Origin: Halobacillus naozhouensis
GTDB taxonomy: Bacteria > Bacillota > Bacilli > Bacillales > Halobacillaceae
DNA length: 64,000 nt
Direction of reading: 5' to 3'
Assembly (NCBI RefSeq): GCF_029714185.1
Contig: NZ_CP121671.1
Span: forward strand, 2,976,001-3,040,000
The position numbers were made by a program, and so were the translations under genes. The notes under the pieces are model-generated. The model was given only the letters and a program-made list of their open reading frames with translations, did not search any database and had not been told where the DNA came from. Below, piece by piece: positions 1 through 8,685 of the stretch; the first letter of the stretch is position 1, and each line of letters starts with the position of its first letter.

Positions 1-462
1 GCGCTTTTGCTCCCCTCCTTGGGAAGACGTGCAATAATTCATATTCGTTAAGGACGGCTGCAGCATATCTAAGGACATCGTAATGAACTGTAACGATTGC
101 TTCGTTAGCTCCGCATTTAACACTTCCTGCTGCTTCAAGTCAGCCAGGACAAGAATGAAGGCATCATAAGCCTCTTGGAGCCGCTCCCTCTCCTGTCCTT
201 CTACAACCTCCAACATCTCAGAAACCGTCGGAGCCTCACCAGCAAGCCCCGCCGTTTCCGCCCAGGCTGCAGTACTAGCCATCCGCTGCTTCTCAACAGT
301 ATTAATCCCCTGGACATGCTTCCGCTCTTGAACAAGAATATCCTGTAACGCTTCCGTTTCATTCGATTTCAATATTTCCGTCTTACGCATTGACAGGGCG
401 AGCAGGCTTTCATGAAGCTGTTGCAATCGCCCCATCTGCTCTATGATGCTATCGATCGTCAC
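1..462 (-). CDS. flgN: Flagellar export chaperone FlgN (3' end outside window)
   Basis: The minus-strand frame is open to the left window edge, about 154 codons, so the C-terminus is missing. FlgN is a cytoplasmic chaperone for the hook-associated proteins FlgK and FlgL. The protein is Glu/Gln/Leu-rich and helical, beginning roughly MTIDSIIEQMGRLQQLHESL, typical of FlgN. A GTG at 462 sits 7 bases after an AAGGAG ribosome site and is preferred over an ATG at 468 that almost touches that site. It directly follows flgM with a 12-base gap, the conserved Bacillus order flgM-flgN-flgK. Identification rests on order plus composition. Confidence 0.85.
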   Translation of the reverse strand, partial: MTIDSIIEQMGRLQQLHESLLALSMRKTEILKSNETEALQDILVQERKHVQGINTVEKQRMASTAAWAETAGLAGEAPTVSEMLEVVEGQERERLQEAYDAFILVLADLKQQEVLNAELTKQSLQFITMSLDMLQPSLTNMNYCTSSQGGEQKR

Positions 463-474
463 GGTCATTCTCCT

Positions 475-744
475 TTATCCCTTTTTCGAAAAGAAATCAA
501 TCATCTTCTGAGCCGTCGCACTCGAATCCACCTGATACTTACCGTTCTCAACAGCCGCCTTAATCTCATCCACATGCTTCTGACGAGCTTCATTTTTCTG
601 CTCAGACCCTTGAAGTGCCTTACCCTGGTGAGAAATTTCGACCTTATCCCGCTGACTCTGCATTTTCCTTTGCACGTCAGGCTGCTGTGTCATGTGCTTC
701 TTGTAAGGGTTAAAATTAGAATGGTTTGGACCATTGATCTTCAT
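475..744 (-). CDS. flgM: Anti-sigma-D factor FlgM
   Basis: A small protein of 89 residues beginning MKINGPNHSNFNPYKKH, close to the Bacillus FlgM N-terminus (MKIN...NPYQK). FlgM binds sigma-D in the cytoplasm and blocks late flagellar gene expression until hook-basal body export is ready. The C-terminal half (KHVDEIKAAVENGKYQVD...MIDFFSKKG) is the sigma-binding helical region. The ATG at 744 has a GAGAGG ribosome site 8 bases upstream. The in-frame GTG at 753 overlaps that site and is less likely. It lies in an operon with yvyF and flgN. Confidence 0.93.
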   Translation of the reverse strand: MKINGPNHSNFNPYKKHMTQQPDVQRKMQSQRDKVEISHQGKALQGSEQKNEARQKHVDEIKAAVENGKYQVDSSATAQKMIDFFSKKG

Positions 745-803
745 TTCATTCACCTCTCGTTCAAAAATCTTTACTATATTTATCGGACCGCTTCCTTATA
801 AGT

Positions 804-1226
804 TTAGCCTTTATCCTGCTTAACCGAATAATAAGTCACCCGACCCACATCGTCCTGCCTATTACGCTCTTGAAGCTGTTCAATCTCCTCGTGCTTTTGG
901 ACCCCGCGCTCAATCTCCTGCCGGCACCCTTCACAAAGACGCCCTTCACGAATCTGCGCCCCGCACTTTTCACAATCATACGTCAACTGAGGGAACTGAG
1001 CCGGATGCAGACGCTTTGACTTTACAAAACTGCGAATCCTGACCTCCTCAACACCCGCCCCTTCCACAATCTCCTGCATATTCGCCGTCCGATTCTGCTT
1101 CTTACGCAGAAACGTATATACCACTTGAAAGTCACGCTCCTCCTGCTTCACACAATTCGGACAAACAGAAGCTGTTCCCTTCATAAACAACCCATGGCAC
1201 CTCGGACAATTCGCTAAATCAGTCAT
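804..1226 (-). CDS. yvyF: YvyF-family flagellar operon protein
   Basis: A 140-residue protein with an N-terminal CPRCHGLF...CPNC pair and a later CEKCGAQI...CEGC pair, i.e. two small zinc-ribbon modules separated by a helical segment. This layout and the place just upstream of flgM match the YvyF family, whose biochemical role is not settled but which is tied to flagellar gene control. The ATG at 1226 lies 10 bases after GGGGG. The TTG at 1232 would be too close. The promoter region at 1259-1287 precedes it. Confidence 0.88.
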   Translation of the reverse strand: MTDLANCPRCHGLFMKGTASVCPNCVKQEERDFQVVYTFLRKKQNRTANMQEIVEGAGVEEVRIRSFVKSKRLHPAQFPQLTYDCEKCGAQIREGRLCEGCRQEIERGVQKHEEIEQLQERNRQDDVGRVTYYSVKQDKG

Positions 1227-1258
1227 CTTCAAATTTCCCCCTGTATTCCTCTTTTTCT

Positions 1259-1287
1259 ATTATATCGGCAAACTCCCCATAAACCAA
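1259..1287 (-). promoter_or_regulatory. Promoter of yvyF-flgM-flgN, sigma-A and/or sigma-D like
   Basis: On the minus strand TTGGTT (1287-1282) is followed after 17 bases by TATAAT (1264-1259). Overlapping it is GCCGATAT (1269-1262), an exact match to the sigma-D -10 core. No clean TAAA -35 box is found 14-16 bases upstream, so sigma-D use is only suggested. In B. subtilis the flgM operon has a sigma-D promoter, which supports the reading. Confidence 0.55.
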
Positions 1288-1294
1288 AGAGCCG

Positions 1295-1969
1295 TCAGCG
1301 AAAAAGTGTAAACGAATAAACAGCCGGACATCCCGCCTCCTTTAACAACATCGCCAAATGCCGCACCGTCATCCCCGTCGTATAAATATCATCCACCAGC
1401 ACCACAGGCCCAGTAACCCCTCTCACCAACTCAAACGGATTGCCCGCCTCCATCCGCTCCCTGCGCCCACGCTTCGACTGCTTCTCACTTTCCCTTCTCG
1501 TAAAAAAGTCGTGAGAATCAAACCCGAGCATTTGAATAATCGCATCCGATTGATTGAACCCCCGCTCCAGAAGCCGCTGCTCACTAAGCGGAATCACCGC
1601 AACATCAGCCCCCACATCACGATAGTGCTGATGATACGTCGTCTGTACAGCTTCAGCAAAGGCCCGAATCAGTATAAAGTCCCCACGATACTTCCATTTA
1701 GCGACAATCTCCTTCGCAAACTCATTATACGCATACACCGCCACATTTTTCTCAAGAACCCCCGCATATACATTTGATTGCTCCCAGCGCTCACAGTCAT
1801 AACAAATACCCCGCGCATCTTCACGTCCGCACCTCGGACAGCCAATCTGATCAATGCGCTTCAATTTATCTGTGCACCCCTCACATATCCTCCTGCTTTT
1901 CTGAGGAAGCAAAAAGTGTCTCCAGCTGACCTGCGCCACGATCTCGTCGAAACAAATTAAGCATCTCAT
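1295..1969 (-). CDS. comFC: ComF-family phosphoribosyltransferase-like competence protein ComFC
   Basis: About 224 residues. The N-terminus carries a double zinc finger (CLICFD, CEGC, CPRCGRED, CYDC), and the C-terminus has the PRPP-binding loop VVLVDDIYTTGMT of type I phosphoribosyltransferases. ComFC supports natural transformation together with ComFA, probably at the cytoplasmic side of the DNA uptake channel. The ATG at 1969 overlaps the comFA stop as ATGA, implying translational coupling. A GTG at 1975 is also in frame. Confidence 0.93.
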   Translation of the reverse strand: MRCLICFDEIVAQVSWRHFLLPQKSRRICEGCTDKLKRIDQIGCPRCGREDARGICYDCERWEQSNVYAGVLEKNVAVYAYNEFAKEIVAKWKYRGDFILIRAFAEAVQTTYHQHYRDVGADVAVIPLSEQRLLERGFNQSDAIIQMLGFDSHDFFTRRESEKQSKRGRRERMEAGNPFELVRGVTGPVVLVDDIYTTGMTVRHLAMLLKEAGCPAVYSFTLFR

Positions 1970-3399
1970 TGACACTTTCCCCGCTTATTCATCCTTAAAA
2001 TCGCTTCCTGGGCATGTAGCATTGCGTTCGTTTTACCGATATGAAAAAAGAGCACGTCACCAGTTGGATCATGTTGGCTGCGCCCAGCGCGACCAGCAAT
2101 TTGCACGAGTGCTGCCTCATCAAATACCACATGACCTGCATCAAGCACATAAACATCAACAGACGGAAAAGTCACACCCCGCTCAAGGATCGTTGTGGTC
2201 ACTAAAATGGTGTGTTCTTGATTACGAAAAGCGCGAACTTTCTCCTCGCGTTCAGGGTCTTCGGCATGGACAGAGGTAATATCAGGATAAAAGGGTTGTA
2301 AGATGTCGGTAACTAACTGGGCGTATTCAATCGTAGAAGTAAAAAGTAGAAGTTGTCTACTCCCAAGTTGCTGGGACTGGACAGTTTGAAGGATTGATTT
2401 CGGGAGCCTGCGATTGGCCAACTCTTTTCTTAACCATGGACTGAGTTTTAACTTCGGAACAGGCAAGGGATGACCATGGAATCGCTTGGCGATAAATACG
2501 GCGGGAAGCTGCTTTTGCTTGATCCGCTTCTTTTCCTTTAGCCTCGGGGTTGCCGTTAAATAGATGAAAGAAGCCTGCAGCTTGGCGGCCCGTTTAGAAG
2601 CAAATTGGAGCGAGCGATCATTATGATAAGGAAACGCATCTATTTCATCAATAATCATCACATCAAAGGCATACGCAAAACGATAAAGCTGATGTGTGGT
2701 CGCTAACAGCAATTGTGCATCAGCTGTTTTTTCCTCACTATCTCCATATAACGCTTGAATCGTCACATCAGGGAAGGCCTGCTTAAGCCTTGGAGTCAAT
2801 TCACGGACTACATCTGTTCGAGGCGTTGCCAGACAAATGCGCTTGCCCGCCTTTAAGGCGGCTGTCAGACCAGGAAACAGCATTTCCGTTTTCCCGGCCC
2901 CGCAGACCGCCCAAATGAGCAGCTCGTTTTGACCATGGTCAATAGCCGATACAATTTCATCGGCGGCCTGTTGTTGATCAACAGTAAGCTCCCCTCCCCA
3001 GGCACAAGGATTTTCAACCACTGGCCAGGGATACTGAGGACTTCCTCTAAATAGCGGTTCACATTCGATTACACGCCCCATCATAATACAGTTCCTGCAA
3101 TACACACATAATTTACCACAAGCGGCATGGGGCATGGTCGCAAATAAATGACGCTTATCATTCCCACATCTTGTACAAGTAAACATCGACCTTCTTTTTT
3201 CAATAGATGTCACACTTTCAACATAACCTGCTGTAATGTACGATTGTAATTCCTCATCCAACAAGGGAATTTCTTGACGTGTCAGAAGTTTACCGCTCAA
3301 CCATTTGTGGGGTTCATGTTCTGGAAACGGATGGAGTGAAGCAAGTTGAGGAGAAGCTGAGGTTTTAAACGTGGAGAATAAACGTAACAGGAGAATCAC
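1966..3399 (-). CDS. comFA: ComFA, DEAD-box-like DNA translocase for competence
   Basis: A superfamily 2 helicase-like ATPase thought to power import of single-stranded DNA. An N-terminal four-cysteine zinc site (CTRC then CVYC) precedes Walker A (CGAGKTE, near residue 170), the DEAD-like box IIDEID, motif III LTATPR and a C-terminal helicase domain ending QIAGRAGRS. The start is uncertain. A TTG at 3432 lies inside the terminator-like hairpin at 3424-3452. The GTG at 3399 is given here, but the best ribosome site (AAGGTGA) favours a CTG near 3390. It is coupled to comFC. Confidence 0.93.
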   Translation of the reverse strand: MILLLRLFSTFKTSASPQLASLHPFPEHEPHKWLSGKLLTRQEIPLLDEELQSYITAGYVESVTSIEKRRSMFTCTRCGNDKRHLFATMPHAACGKLCVYCRNCIMMGRVIECEPLFRGSPQYPWPVVENPCAWGGELTVDQQQAADEIVSAIDHGQNELLIWAVCGAGKTEMLFPGLTAALKAGKRICLATPRTDVVRELTPRLKQAFPDVTIQALYGDSEEKTADAQLLLATTHQLYRFAYAFDVMIIDEIDAFPYHNDRSLQFASKRAAKLQASFIYLTATPRLKEKKRIKQKQLPAVFIAKRFHGHPLPVPKLKLSPWLRKELANRRLPKSILQTVQSQQLGSRQLLLFTSTIEYAQLVTDILQPFYPDITSVHAEDPEREEKVRAFRNQEHTILVTTTILERGVTFPSVDVYVLDAGHVVFDEAALVQIAGRAGRSQHDPTGDVLFFHIGKTNAMLHAQEAILRMNKRGKCQ

Positions 3400-3423
3400 C
3401 TTCCTAATATTTTTTAAAGAGAA

Positions 3424-3452
3424 ACCTGCCAATGTCTAACTGGCAGGTTTAC
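3424..3452 (-). terminator. Terminator-like hairpin after degV
   Basis: AAACCTGCCA and TGGCAGGTTT form a perfect 10-bp stem with a 9-base loop between degV and comFA. On the minus strand it is followed by CTCTTT, a weak U-tract, so partial read-through into comFA is possible. Confidence 0.7.
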
Positions 3453-3459
3453 TCATCAT

Positions 3460-4305
3460 TCAGGACTTCTTATACCAGCCAAGACCCATAGCCCCTTCAC
3501 CAAGATGCGACCCAATGACGGGACCAAAGTAGCTGACGGTCACCTCGACATTTTCAAACTGCTCTTCAATAGCGCGCTTAATTTGCTCGGCTTCCTGACC
3601 TCTATTGGCATGAATCACACTTGCCTGGAATGTACCTTCACGAGTTATATCCTCCTCAAAAAGAGTGAGAATCCTTTTGAGAGCTTTTTTACGCGTTCTT
3701 ATTTTTTCAAATGGAACGATTTTTGTATCGACGAAATGAAGCACAGGTTTTACTTGAAGAAGACTCCCTACGAAAGCCTGCGCCCCATTCAGCCTTCCGC
3801 CTCTATGCAAATGGCTTAAATCGTCAGCCATAAAGTAGGCTCGCATTGACGATTTCATCTCTTCTAATCTAGCGATAACTTGCTCTGGTGTTCCTCCATT
3901 GTTTGCTAGTTCAGCAGCTTCTATCGCATAGAAACCCTGCATAAGACAGCTAATTTCAGAATCAAACACATGCACCTCAAGGTCTTCCACCATTTCGCTT
4001 GCAGCAACCATCCCTTGATACGTTCCGCTAATGCCGCTTGATAGGTGAATCGCTACAACAGCATCATAGTCGCGCGCCAGCTCCTCCAGCTTATCCACCA
4101 TAAGTCCAGTGGAAGGCTGGGAAGTTTTTGGCAAATCGCTGTTCTCTTTGACCATGTCATAGAAATCATCTGCAGTGATATCGATTTCTTCCTGGTAGGA
4201 CTCATGACCGAAGATCACGTTCAAAGGCACCATGTGGATGTGATTAGACTGGCGTACTTTCTTGGGTATGTAGGCTGTACTATCCGTAAGTACCGCAGTT
4301 TTCAT
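3460..4305 (-). CDS. degV: DegV-family fatty-acid-binding protein
   Basis: A 281-residue cytosolic protein of the DegV/FakB type, which binds a fatty acid and can present it to a fatty acid kinase. Visible family motifs are TDSTAYIP at the N-terminus, TSQPS...GLM near residue 80, HLSSGISGTY near residue 105, and the histidine region near the C-terminus. The ATG at 4305 has GGAGG about 10 bases upstream. A TTG at 4323 is in frame but overlaps that site. As in B. subtilis it lies between comFA and degU-degS. Confidence 0.92.
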   Translation of the reverse strand: MKTAVLTDSTAYIPKKVRQSNHIHMVPLNVIFGHESYQEEIDITADDFYDMVKENSDLPKTSQPSTGLMVDKLEELARDYDAVVAIHLSSGISGTYQGMVAASEMVEDLEVHVFDSEISCLMQGFYAIEAAELANNGGTPEQVIARLEEMKSSMRAYFMADDLSHLHRGGRLNGAQAFVGSLLQVKPVLHFVDTKIVPFEKIRTRKKALKRILTLFEEDITREGTFQASVIHANRGQEAEQIKRAIEEQFENVEVTVSYFGPVIGSHLGEGAMGLGWYKKS

Positions 4306-4538
4306 AGGATCGATCTCCTCCAATCTATTGTTAAAATATATGTATAGCTTGTCTCATTATTCTTTACCTACATTTTACATCAAGGGATCATCCTTTGCAT
4401 CTACAATATAGAAAAAACGGTGTTATCCTATTAAGATAATTCGTAATCGATTGCACTACATCTCGGAATCCCAGCGAAACCTCAATAATATATTTTCACC
4501 ACAAGAAAACCATCGGCCGTTTTCAGTTTCCTACACAT

Positions 4539-4580
4539 AAATAAAGGATCTGAAGCAAAATTGCTTCAGATCCTTTATTT
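4539..4580 (-). terminator. Rho-independent terminator after degU
   Basis: A nearly perfect 18-19 bp palindrome (AAAGGATCTGAAGCA and its complement) begins 7 bases after the degU stop and ends in an AT-rich run. It ends the degS-degU transcript. The rest of the 4306-4586 gap shows no gene. Confidence 0.85.
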
Positions 4581-4586
4581 ATTGGT

Positions 4587-5264
4587 TTATACAACTTCCA
4601 CCCAGCCATTCTTAATTGCTGTTACAACGGCTTGCGTACGATCGTTTACGTTCATTTTCTGTAATATGTTGCTGACATGGTTTTTTACTGTCTTTTCACT
4701 AATATACAGCGCCTCAGCTACGCCACGGTTGCTATTTCCATCAGCGAGGAGCTGCAATACTTCACATTCACGTCTAGTTAAAAGGTGAAGTGGCTTTCTG
4801 TACTCAATCGCACGATAAGCATTACCTTCCTTCGTTTCAGACAGCCTGCGATATTCAGCGACTAAATTATGAGTCACTTTTGGATGTAAATAAGAACCGC
4901 CTTCACCCACAACTTTAATGGCCTCGATGAGTGAATCGGAATCCATTTCTTTTAGCAAGTAGCCTTGCGCCCCTGTTTTCAAGGCATGAGTTACATAGTT
5001 TTCGTCGTCATGAATCGACAAAATAATGATCTTTAAATCTGGGTATCTACTAGTAATTTCCGCTGTTGCTTCCACACCGTTCATACTAGGCATGTTAATA
5101 TCCATCAATACGATATCCGGGTTATTCTCTTCGATAAGGTCTAAAGCTACATCACCATCGTCCCCTTCGGCAACTACCTCAAAGCTCGTTTCAAAATCGA
5201 GAATACGCTTTACGCCTTCACGGAATAATTTATGATCATCAATCAAGACTAGTTTTGTCGTCAT
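4587..5264 (-). CDS. degU: Two-component response regulator DegU
   Basis: 225 residues: a REC domain with acidic pocket DD (residues 9-10), phospho-acceptor Asp55 (in VLMDINMP) and conserved KTGAQGYLLKEM, then a C-terminal LuxR/NarL helix-turn-helix (LLTRRECEVLQLLADGNSNRGVAEALYIS region). DegU controls exoenzymes, motility, competence and biofilm genes in Bacillus. The start is ATG with AGGAGGA 8 bases upstream. A gap of 161 bases separates it from degS, room for its own promoter. Confidence 0.96.
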   Translation of the reverse strand: MTTKLVLIDDHKLFREGVKRILDFETSFEVVAEGDDGDVALDLIEENNPDIVLMDINMPSMNGVEATAEITSRYPDLKIIILSIHDDENYVTHALKTGAQGYLLKEMDSDSLIEAIKVVGEGGSYLHPKVTHNLVAEYRRLSETKEGNAYRAIEYRKPLHLLTRRECEVLQLLADGNSNRGVAEALYISEKTVKNHVSNILQKMNVNDRTQAVVTAIKNGWVEVV

Positions 5265-5425
5265 GAATCTTCCTCCTAATAATACATTCGATTGTTTTCT
5301 GGTTCGGTAGAATACGAATGGAAATCGTCTCTTATTTTATCTCTGTTTAATATGTTTTCGTTCATTACCCTAATCCTATTCCTATTATAAACGATTCAAG
5401 TCTTTTTACATAGTTGAATTATAGA

Positions 5426-6565
5426 TTAACTAGTAATTGGAATTTGAATCATGACGATGGTCCCTTGACCTTTCGAGGAATCTATTTTCAATTCCCCGTG
5501 CACCATGTCTACACGTTCCCGCATACCCATGAGGCCGAAGGATTTCTCTTTTTTTATAGACGGGTCAAAGCCCTTCCCATCATCTTTAATTAAAATGTTC
5601 GCGTTCTCCGGCTTCATTTCTATGGCTACGTGAATCTTAGAAGGTTCTGCATGCTTCACAGCGTTCTGAACAGCTTCTTGAATCAGCCGAAATAAAGCAA
5701 CCTCGTACTTACTTTCAAGTCTTCTCTCTTTTCCTATCGAAGTAAAGGAAATCTTGATGTCATTATACTCTTCGGTTGTCGCTAAGTATTTCTTTAAGGT
5801 GGGCACCAAACCTAAATCATCTAATGCCATTGGACGAAGGTCATAAATAATACGACGCACTTCATAGAGCGCGGATCGCACAAGTTTACGAACATTTTTC
5901 ATCTCATCAAGGGCTTCTTTAATCCCCCGCTCGTTGAATGTCCGCTCCACTAAGTCAGAACGAAGCATCACGTTAGCCAGCATTTGTGCTGGTCCATCAT
6001 GAATTTCCCGGGACAGCCTTCTGCGTTCTTCCTCTTGTGCTTCAATAATCTGCAAACCAAATTCCTGTTTTTCCTGAGCGGATTCTAAAGCATTGGTCAC
6101 CTGTTTGAAGTCTTCTGTTAAGTAGTTCAACACAATAGAAATCTTGCCCGCTAAAGCTTCTGCACGCTGAATCGTGTCGTCCAGGTTACGCAGTCTAAGT
6201 TCAATCTCCTGACGCCTGAGCCTCAGTTGTTTTTCTTTCTCCCTCGTCATGGATAAATCCATTTGCAAGGAATGTGTTTGTTCATAAACTTTACGAATTT
6301 CATGCTCTGAATACTGTTGAAATTGCTTGCTGACTTCCGAGAGACGTTTTTTGGACGACCGAACCTTTTGCTCAAGATGGTCTCCATCATCAATTAAGTC
6401 AGTAACCTGCTCTCTGATACGGAGTAGCTCTTTGTTCAGTTTCTCAAATTCGCTTCGGGAGTCTTCACCAATCTGGAAAATTTCATCTTTACTATTCGTA
6501 ACCGTATCGACCATTTCCCTGATCACATAGTCGAGTGCTTTATTCCCAGATCCATTCTCGTTCAT
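5426..6565 (-). CDS. degS: Sensor histidine kinase DegS
   Basis: 379 residues, cytoplasmic, without membrane segments. A long coiled-coil sensor region (residues 35-135) is followed by the HisKA_3 box RRRLSREIHDGPAQ with His189 and a C-terminal HATPase domain (NAVKHAEPS N-box, DDGKGFD and GLMGMRERV G-boxes). DegS phosphorylates DegU. The start is ATG with GGAGGA ribosome site 9 bases upstream. A weak sigma-A-like promoter (TTGACG at 617-612 of the 6 kb block, i.e. 6617-6612) lies upstream, divergent from yvyE. Confidence 0.96.
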   Translation of the reverse strand: MNENGSGNKALDYVIREMVDTVTNSKDEIFQIGEDSRSEFEKLNKELLRIREQVTDLIDDGDHLEQKVRSSKKRLSEVSKQFQQYSEHEIRKVYEQTHSLQMDLSMTREKEKQLRLRRQEIELRLRNLDDTIQRAEALAGKISIVLNYLTEDFKQVTNALESAQEKQEFGLQIIEAQEEERRRLSREIHDGPAQMLANVMLRSDLVERTFNERGIKEALDEMKNVRKLVRSALYEVRRIIYDLRPMALDDLGLVPTLKKYLATTEEYNDIKISFTSIGKERRLESKYEVALFRLIQEAVQNAVKHAEPSKIHVAIEMKPENANILIKDDGKGFDPSIKKEKSFGLMGMRERVDMVHGELKIDSSKGQGTIVMIQIPITS

Positions 6566-6676
6566 AACAAGTCTCCTCCATCAATATTCACATACTCATT
6601 CGATCGACCTACGTCAATTTGTGGGGGTTATGTGTAAAACCACTATATTTTTTCTCTTTTCCTGTTTTATCTATAT

Positions 6677-6706
6677 TTGCCCATACCTATAAATTCGTTA
6701 TATAAT
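6677..6706 (+). promoter_or_regulatory. Sigma-A-like promoter of yvyE
   Basis: TTGCCC (6677-6682), an 18-base spacer, then TATAAT (6701-6706). It lies 28 bases before the yvyE start and just upstream of its AGGAGG site. Confidence 0.55.
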
Positions 6707-6733
6707 AAAAGCTTAGGAGGTTCAACCAAAACC

Positions 6734-7372
6734 ATGTTAGAAAGTTATTATACCGTAAATCATCAAGGGTCAGAAGAGCTTACCATACAGAAATCTCGAT
6801 TTATCGGACATGTTAAACGTTGTGAAACAGAGGAAGAAGCTCAAACCTTCATAGAAAATATGAAGAAACAATATAAAGATGCTACTCATAATTGTTCAGC
6901 TTATATGATAGGGGAACACGACCTGATACAAAAAGCCAATGATGATGGTGAACCAAGCGGGACAGCAGGTGTACCTATTCTTGAAGTCCTTAAAAAGATG
7001 GGACTAAAGGATACCGTCGTCGTGGTCACTCGTTATTTTGGAGGAACAAAACTTGGGGCAGGTGGGTTAATTCGTGCCTATTCCAGCGCAACATCGGAAG
7101 CCATTAAATCGACAGGGGTCGTCAAAAGAGAGCTTATGCAAACAATGAAAGTCTCCATTGACTACACACAGCTCGGTAAAGTGGAAAATGAGATCAGGAA
7201 TTCCAGCTATCATTTAGATGACATTCAATATTTGGAAAAAGTTGAGCTAGACGTGAAAGTCGAAACCAATCAAATCGAAGCATTCGAAACCTGGATCACT
7301 AATTTAACAAGTGGACAAGCATACGTTTGCCACGGAGAATGCAATTATTCTGACACACCCATTTCTTTGTGA
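6734..7372 (+). CDS. yvyE: YigZ/IMPACT-family protein YvyE
   Basis: 212 residues, the usual length of the YigZ/YvyE family. The N-terminal UPF0029/IMPACT domain carries the family signature (DDGEPSGTAGVPIL followed by VVVTRYFGGTKLG), and the C-terminal domain is a ferredoxin-like fold in relatives. Members are proposed to act in translation-linked control, but the enzyme role is unproven. The ATG at 6734 follows AGGAGG at a rather long 13 bases. It is divergent from degS and followed 47 bases later by tagU, as in B. subtilis. Confidence 0.93.
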   Translation: MLESYYTVNHQGSEELTIQKSRFIGHVKRCETEEEAQTFIENMKKQYKDATHNCSAYMIGEHDLIQKANDDGEPSGTAGVPILEVLKKMGLKDTVVVVTRYFGGTKLGAGGLIRAYSSATSEAIKSTGVVKRELMQTMKVSIDYTQLGKVENEIRNSSYHLDDIQYLEKVELDVKVETNQIEAFETWITNLTSGQAYVCHGECNYSDTPISL

Positions 7373-7419
7373 AATGGATGTTTTTGAGAATTGTTACTTT
7401 TTAAAGGGGAAGATTAGTT

Positions 7420-8445
7420 ATGAAAGGAAGTAAATTAAAAATATTTTTATGGTCCTTCGGTGCCGTCCTGCTTATATTTGTAGGAGCTACAGTGGGATAT
7501 GCAGCTTTTCTAACAGACAAGGCACGGGAAGTAGCTAAAGAATCGCATGATACATTAGAGCGCGGCGGAAAATCCGATATGCGTACAGAATCAGTACAGC
7601 CTGAATTTGACAATACTTCTATTTTATTCATTGGCGTTGATGATAGTAAAACTCGCTCCAATGGTAATCCGGCTGGACATACGAGTCGTTCCGACGCCTT
7701 AGTGCTGGCCACTTTTAACGACGAAGAAAAGTCGATTAAATTATTGAGCATTCCACGGGATTCATATGTCTATATTCCAGAAGTAGGGTATCGCGACAAG
7801 ATTACACATGCTCACGCATTTGGCGGAACAGATGCAACGGTGAAAACAGTAGAAAACTTTTTGGATGTTCCGGTTGACTATTATGTTCGGTTGAATTTCA
7901 ACTCGTTTATCGAAGTCATTAATGCCCTTGGCGGAGTTAAATTTAACGTTCCATTTGCCTTAACGGAGCAAAATAGTAAAGACACCGAAGGCTCAATTCA
8001 CTTAGAAGAAGGGTTACAAACCGTATCAGGGGAAGAAGCACTGGCTTTAGTACGCTCCCGTCAATATGACAGTGATTTAGCACGTGGTGAAAGGCAGATG
8101 CAAATGATAGAAGCCATCATCGACAAAGCCTCTCAAGCTGGATCCATTACTAACTACAGTAAAGTAATTGAATCGATTGGAAATAACCTAAAAACGAACC
8201 TCACCTTCTCTGAGATGACAGCGTATAAGGATTATGTTCTCCAGCAGGATGGATTGGATTTTGATGAAATGCAGCTTAACGGAAAAGGTACTTACATTGA
8301 TGGAGTATGGTACTACAAAGTAAACCAAACTAGCCTGTTAAATGTTCAGAACTCCCTGCAAGCTCATTTAGGAGTAAACCAGTCTTCCAATAATAACGCA
8401 TTCGCCGGTGATGACCGGGAAGATTCCAGCAACTCCATACGATAA
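7420..8445 (+). CDS. tagU: LytR-CpsA-Psr family polymer-peptidoglycan ligase (TagU-like)
   Basis: 341 residues with a single N-terminal membrane anchor (residues 8-30) and an extracellular LCP domain: IGVDDS near residue 69, LSIPRDSYVYIP, the arginine-rich RSRQYDSDLARGERQM segment. LCP enzymes move teichoic or other wall polymers from the undecaprenyl carrier to peptidoglycan. The start is ATG after AAAGGGGA. The acidic/Asn-rich tail after the domain is not conserved. Its link to the downstream wall polymer region is natural. Confidence 0.93.
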   Translation: MKGSKLKIFLWSFGAVLLIFVGATVGYAAFLTDKAREVAKESHDTLERGGKSDMRTESVQPEFDNTSILFIGVDDSKTRSNGNPAGHTSRSDALVLATFNDEEKSIKLLSIPRDSYVYIPEVGYRDKITHAHAFGGTDATVKTVENFLDVPVDYYVRLNFNSFIEVINALGGVKFNVPFALTEQNSKDTEGSIHLEEGLQTVSGEEALALVRSRQYDSDLARGERQMQMIEAIIDKASQAGSITNYSKVIESIGNNLKTNLTFSEMTAYKDYVLQQDGLDFDEMQLNGKGTYIDGVWYYKVNQTSLLNVQNSLQAHLGVNQSSNNNAFAGDDREDSSNSIR

Positions 8446-8501
8446 TTTGATTATTCCCCGGGAAATATCGTCAAAATGAATGGCAATGTAACAAATGCTA
8501 T

Positions 8502-8541
8502 GCAAAACCTACTTCATCCTAACGTCATGAAGTAGGTTTTG
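8502..8541 (+). terminator. Terminator after tagU
   Basis: CAAAACCTACTTCAT and its exact complement form a 15-bp stem with a 9-base loop, followed by TTGTTG. It lies 56 bases after the tagU stop. Confidence 0.8.
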
Positions 8542-8685
8542 TTGTATGGACGTTTATTCTGTTGCTAATTCGTGAATAGAAGAGAAATGAATCCAATTAT
8601 GCAGAGAAGAGTGATATATTCAAATTTGCACAGAATACTTAAGACGACGGAAATTTTATAAAATCATAGGGGGCTTTATTCTTTC

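Noticed and set aside
1358..1777. 139-codon plus-strand frame opposite comFC
   Set aside because: Shadow of comFC on the other strand, His/Pro-rich composition.
3400..3460. ComK box before comFA
   Set aside because: No AAAA-N5-TTTT pair was found in the short gap.
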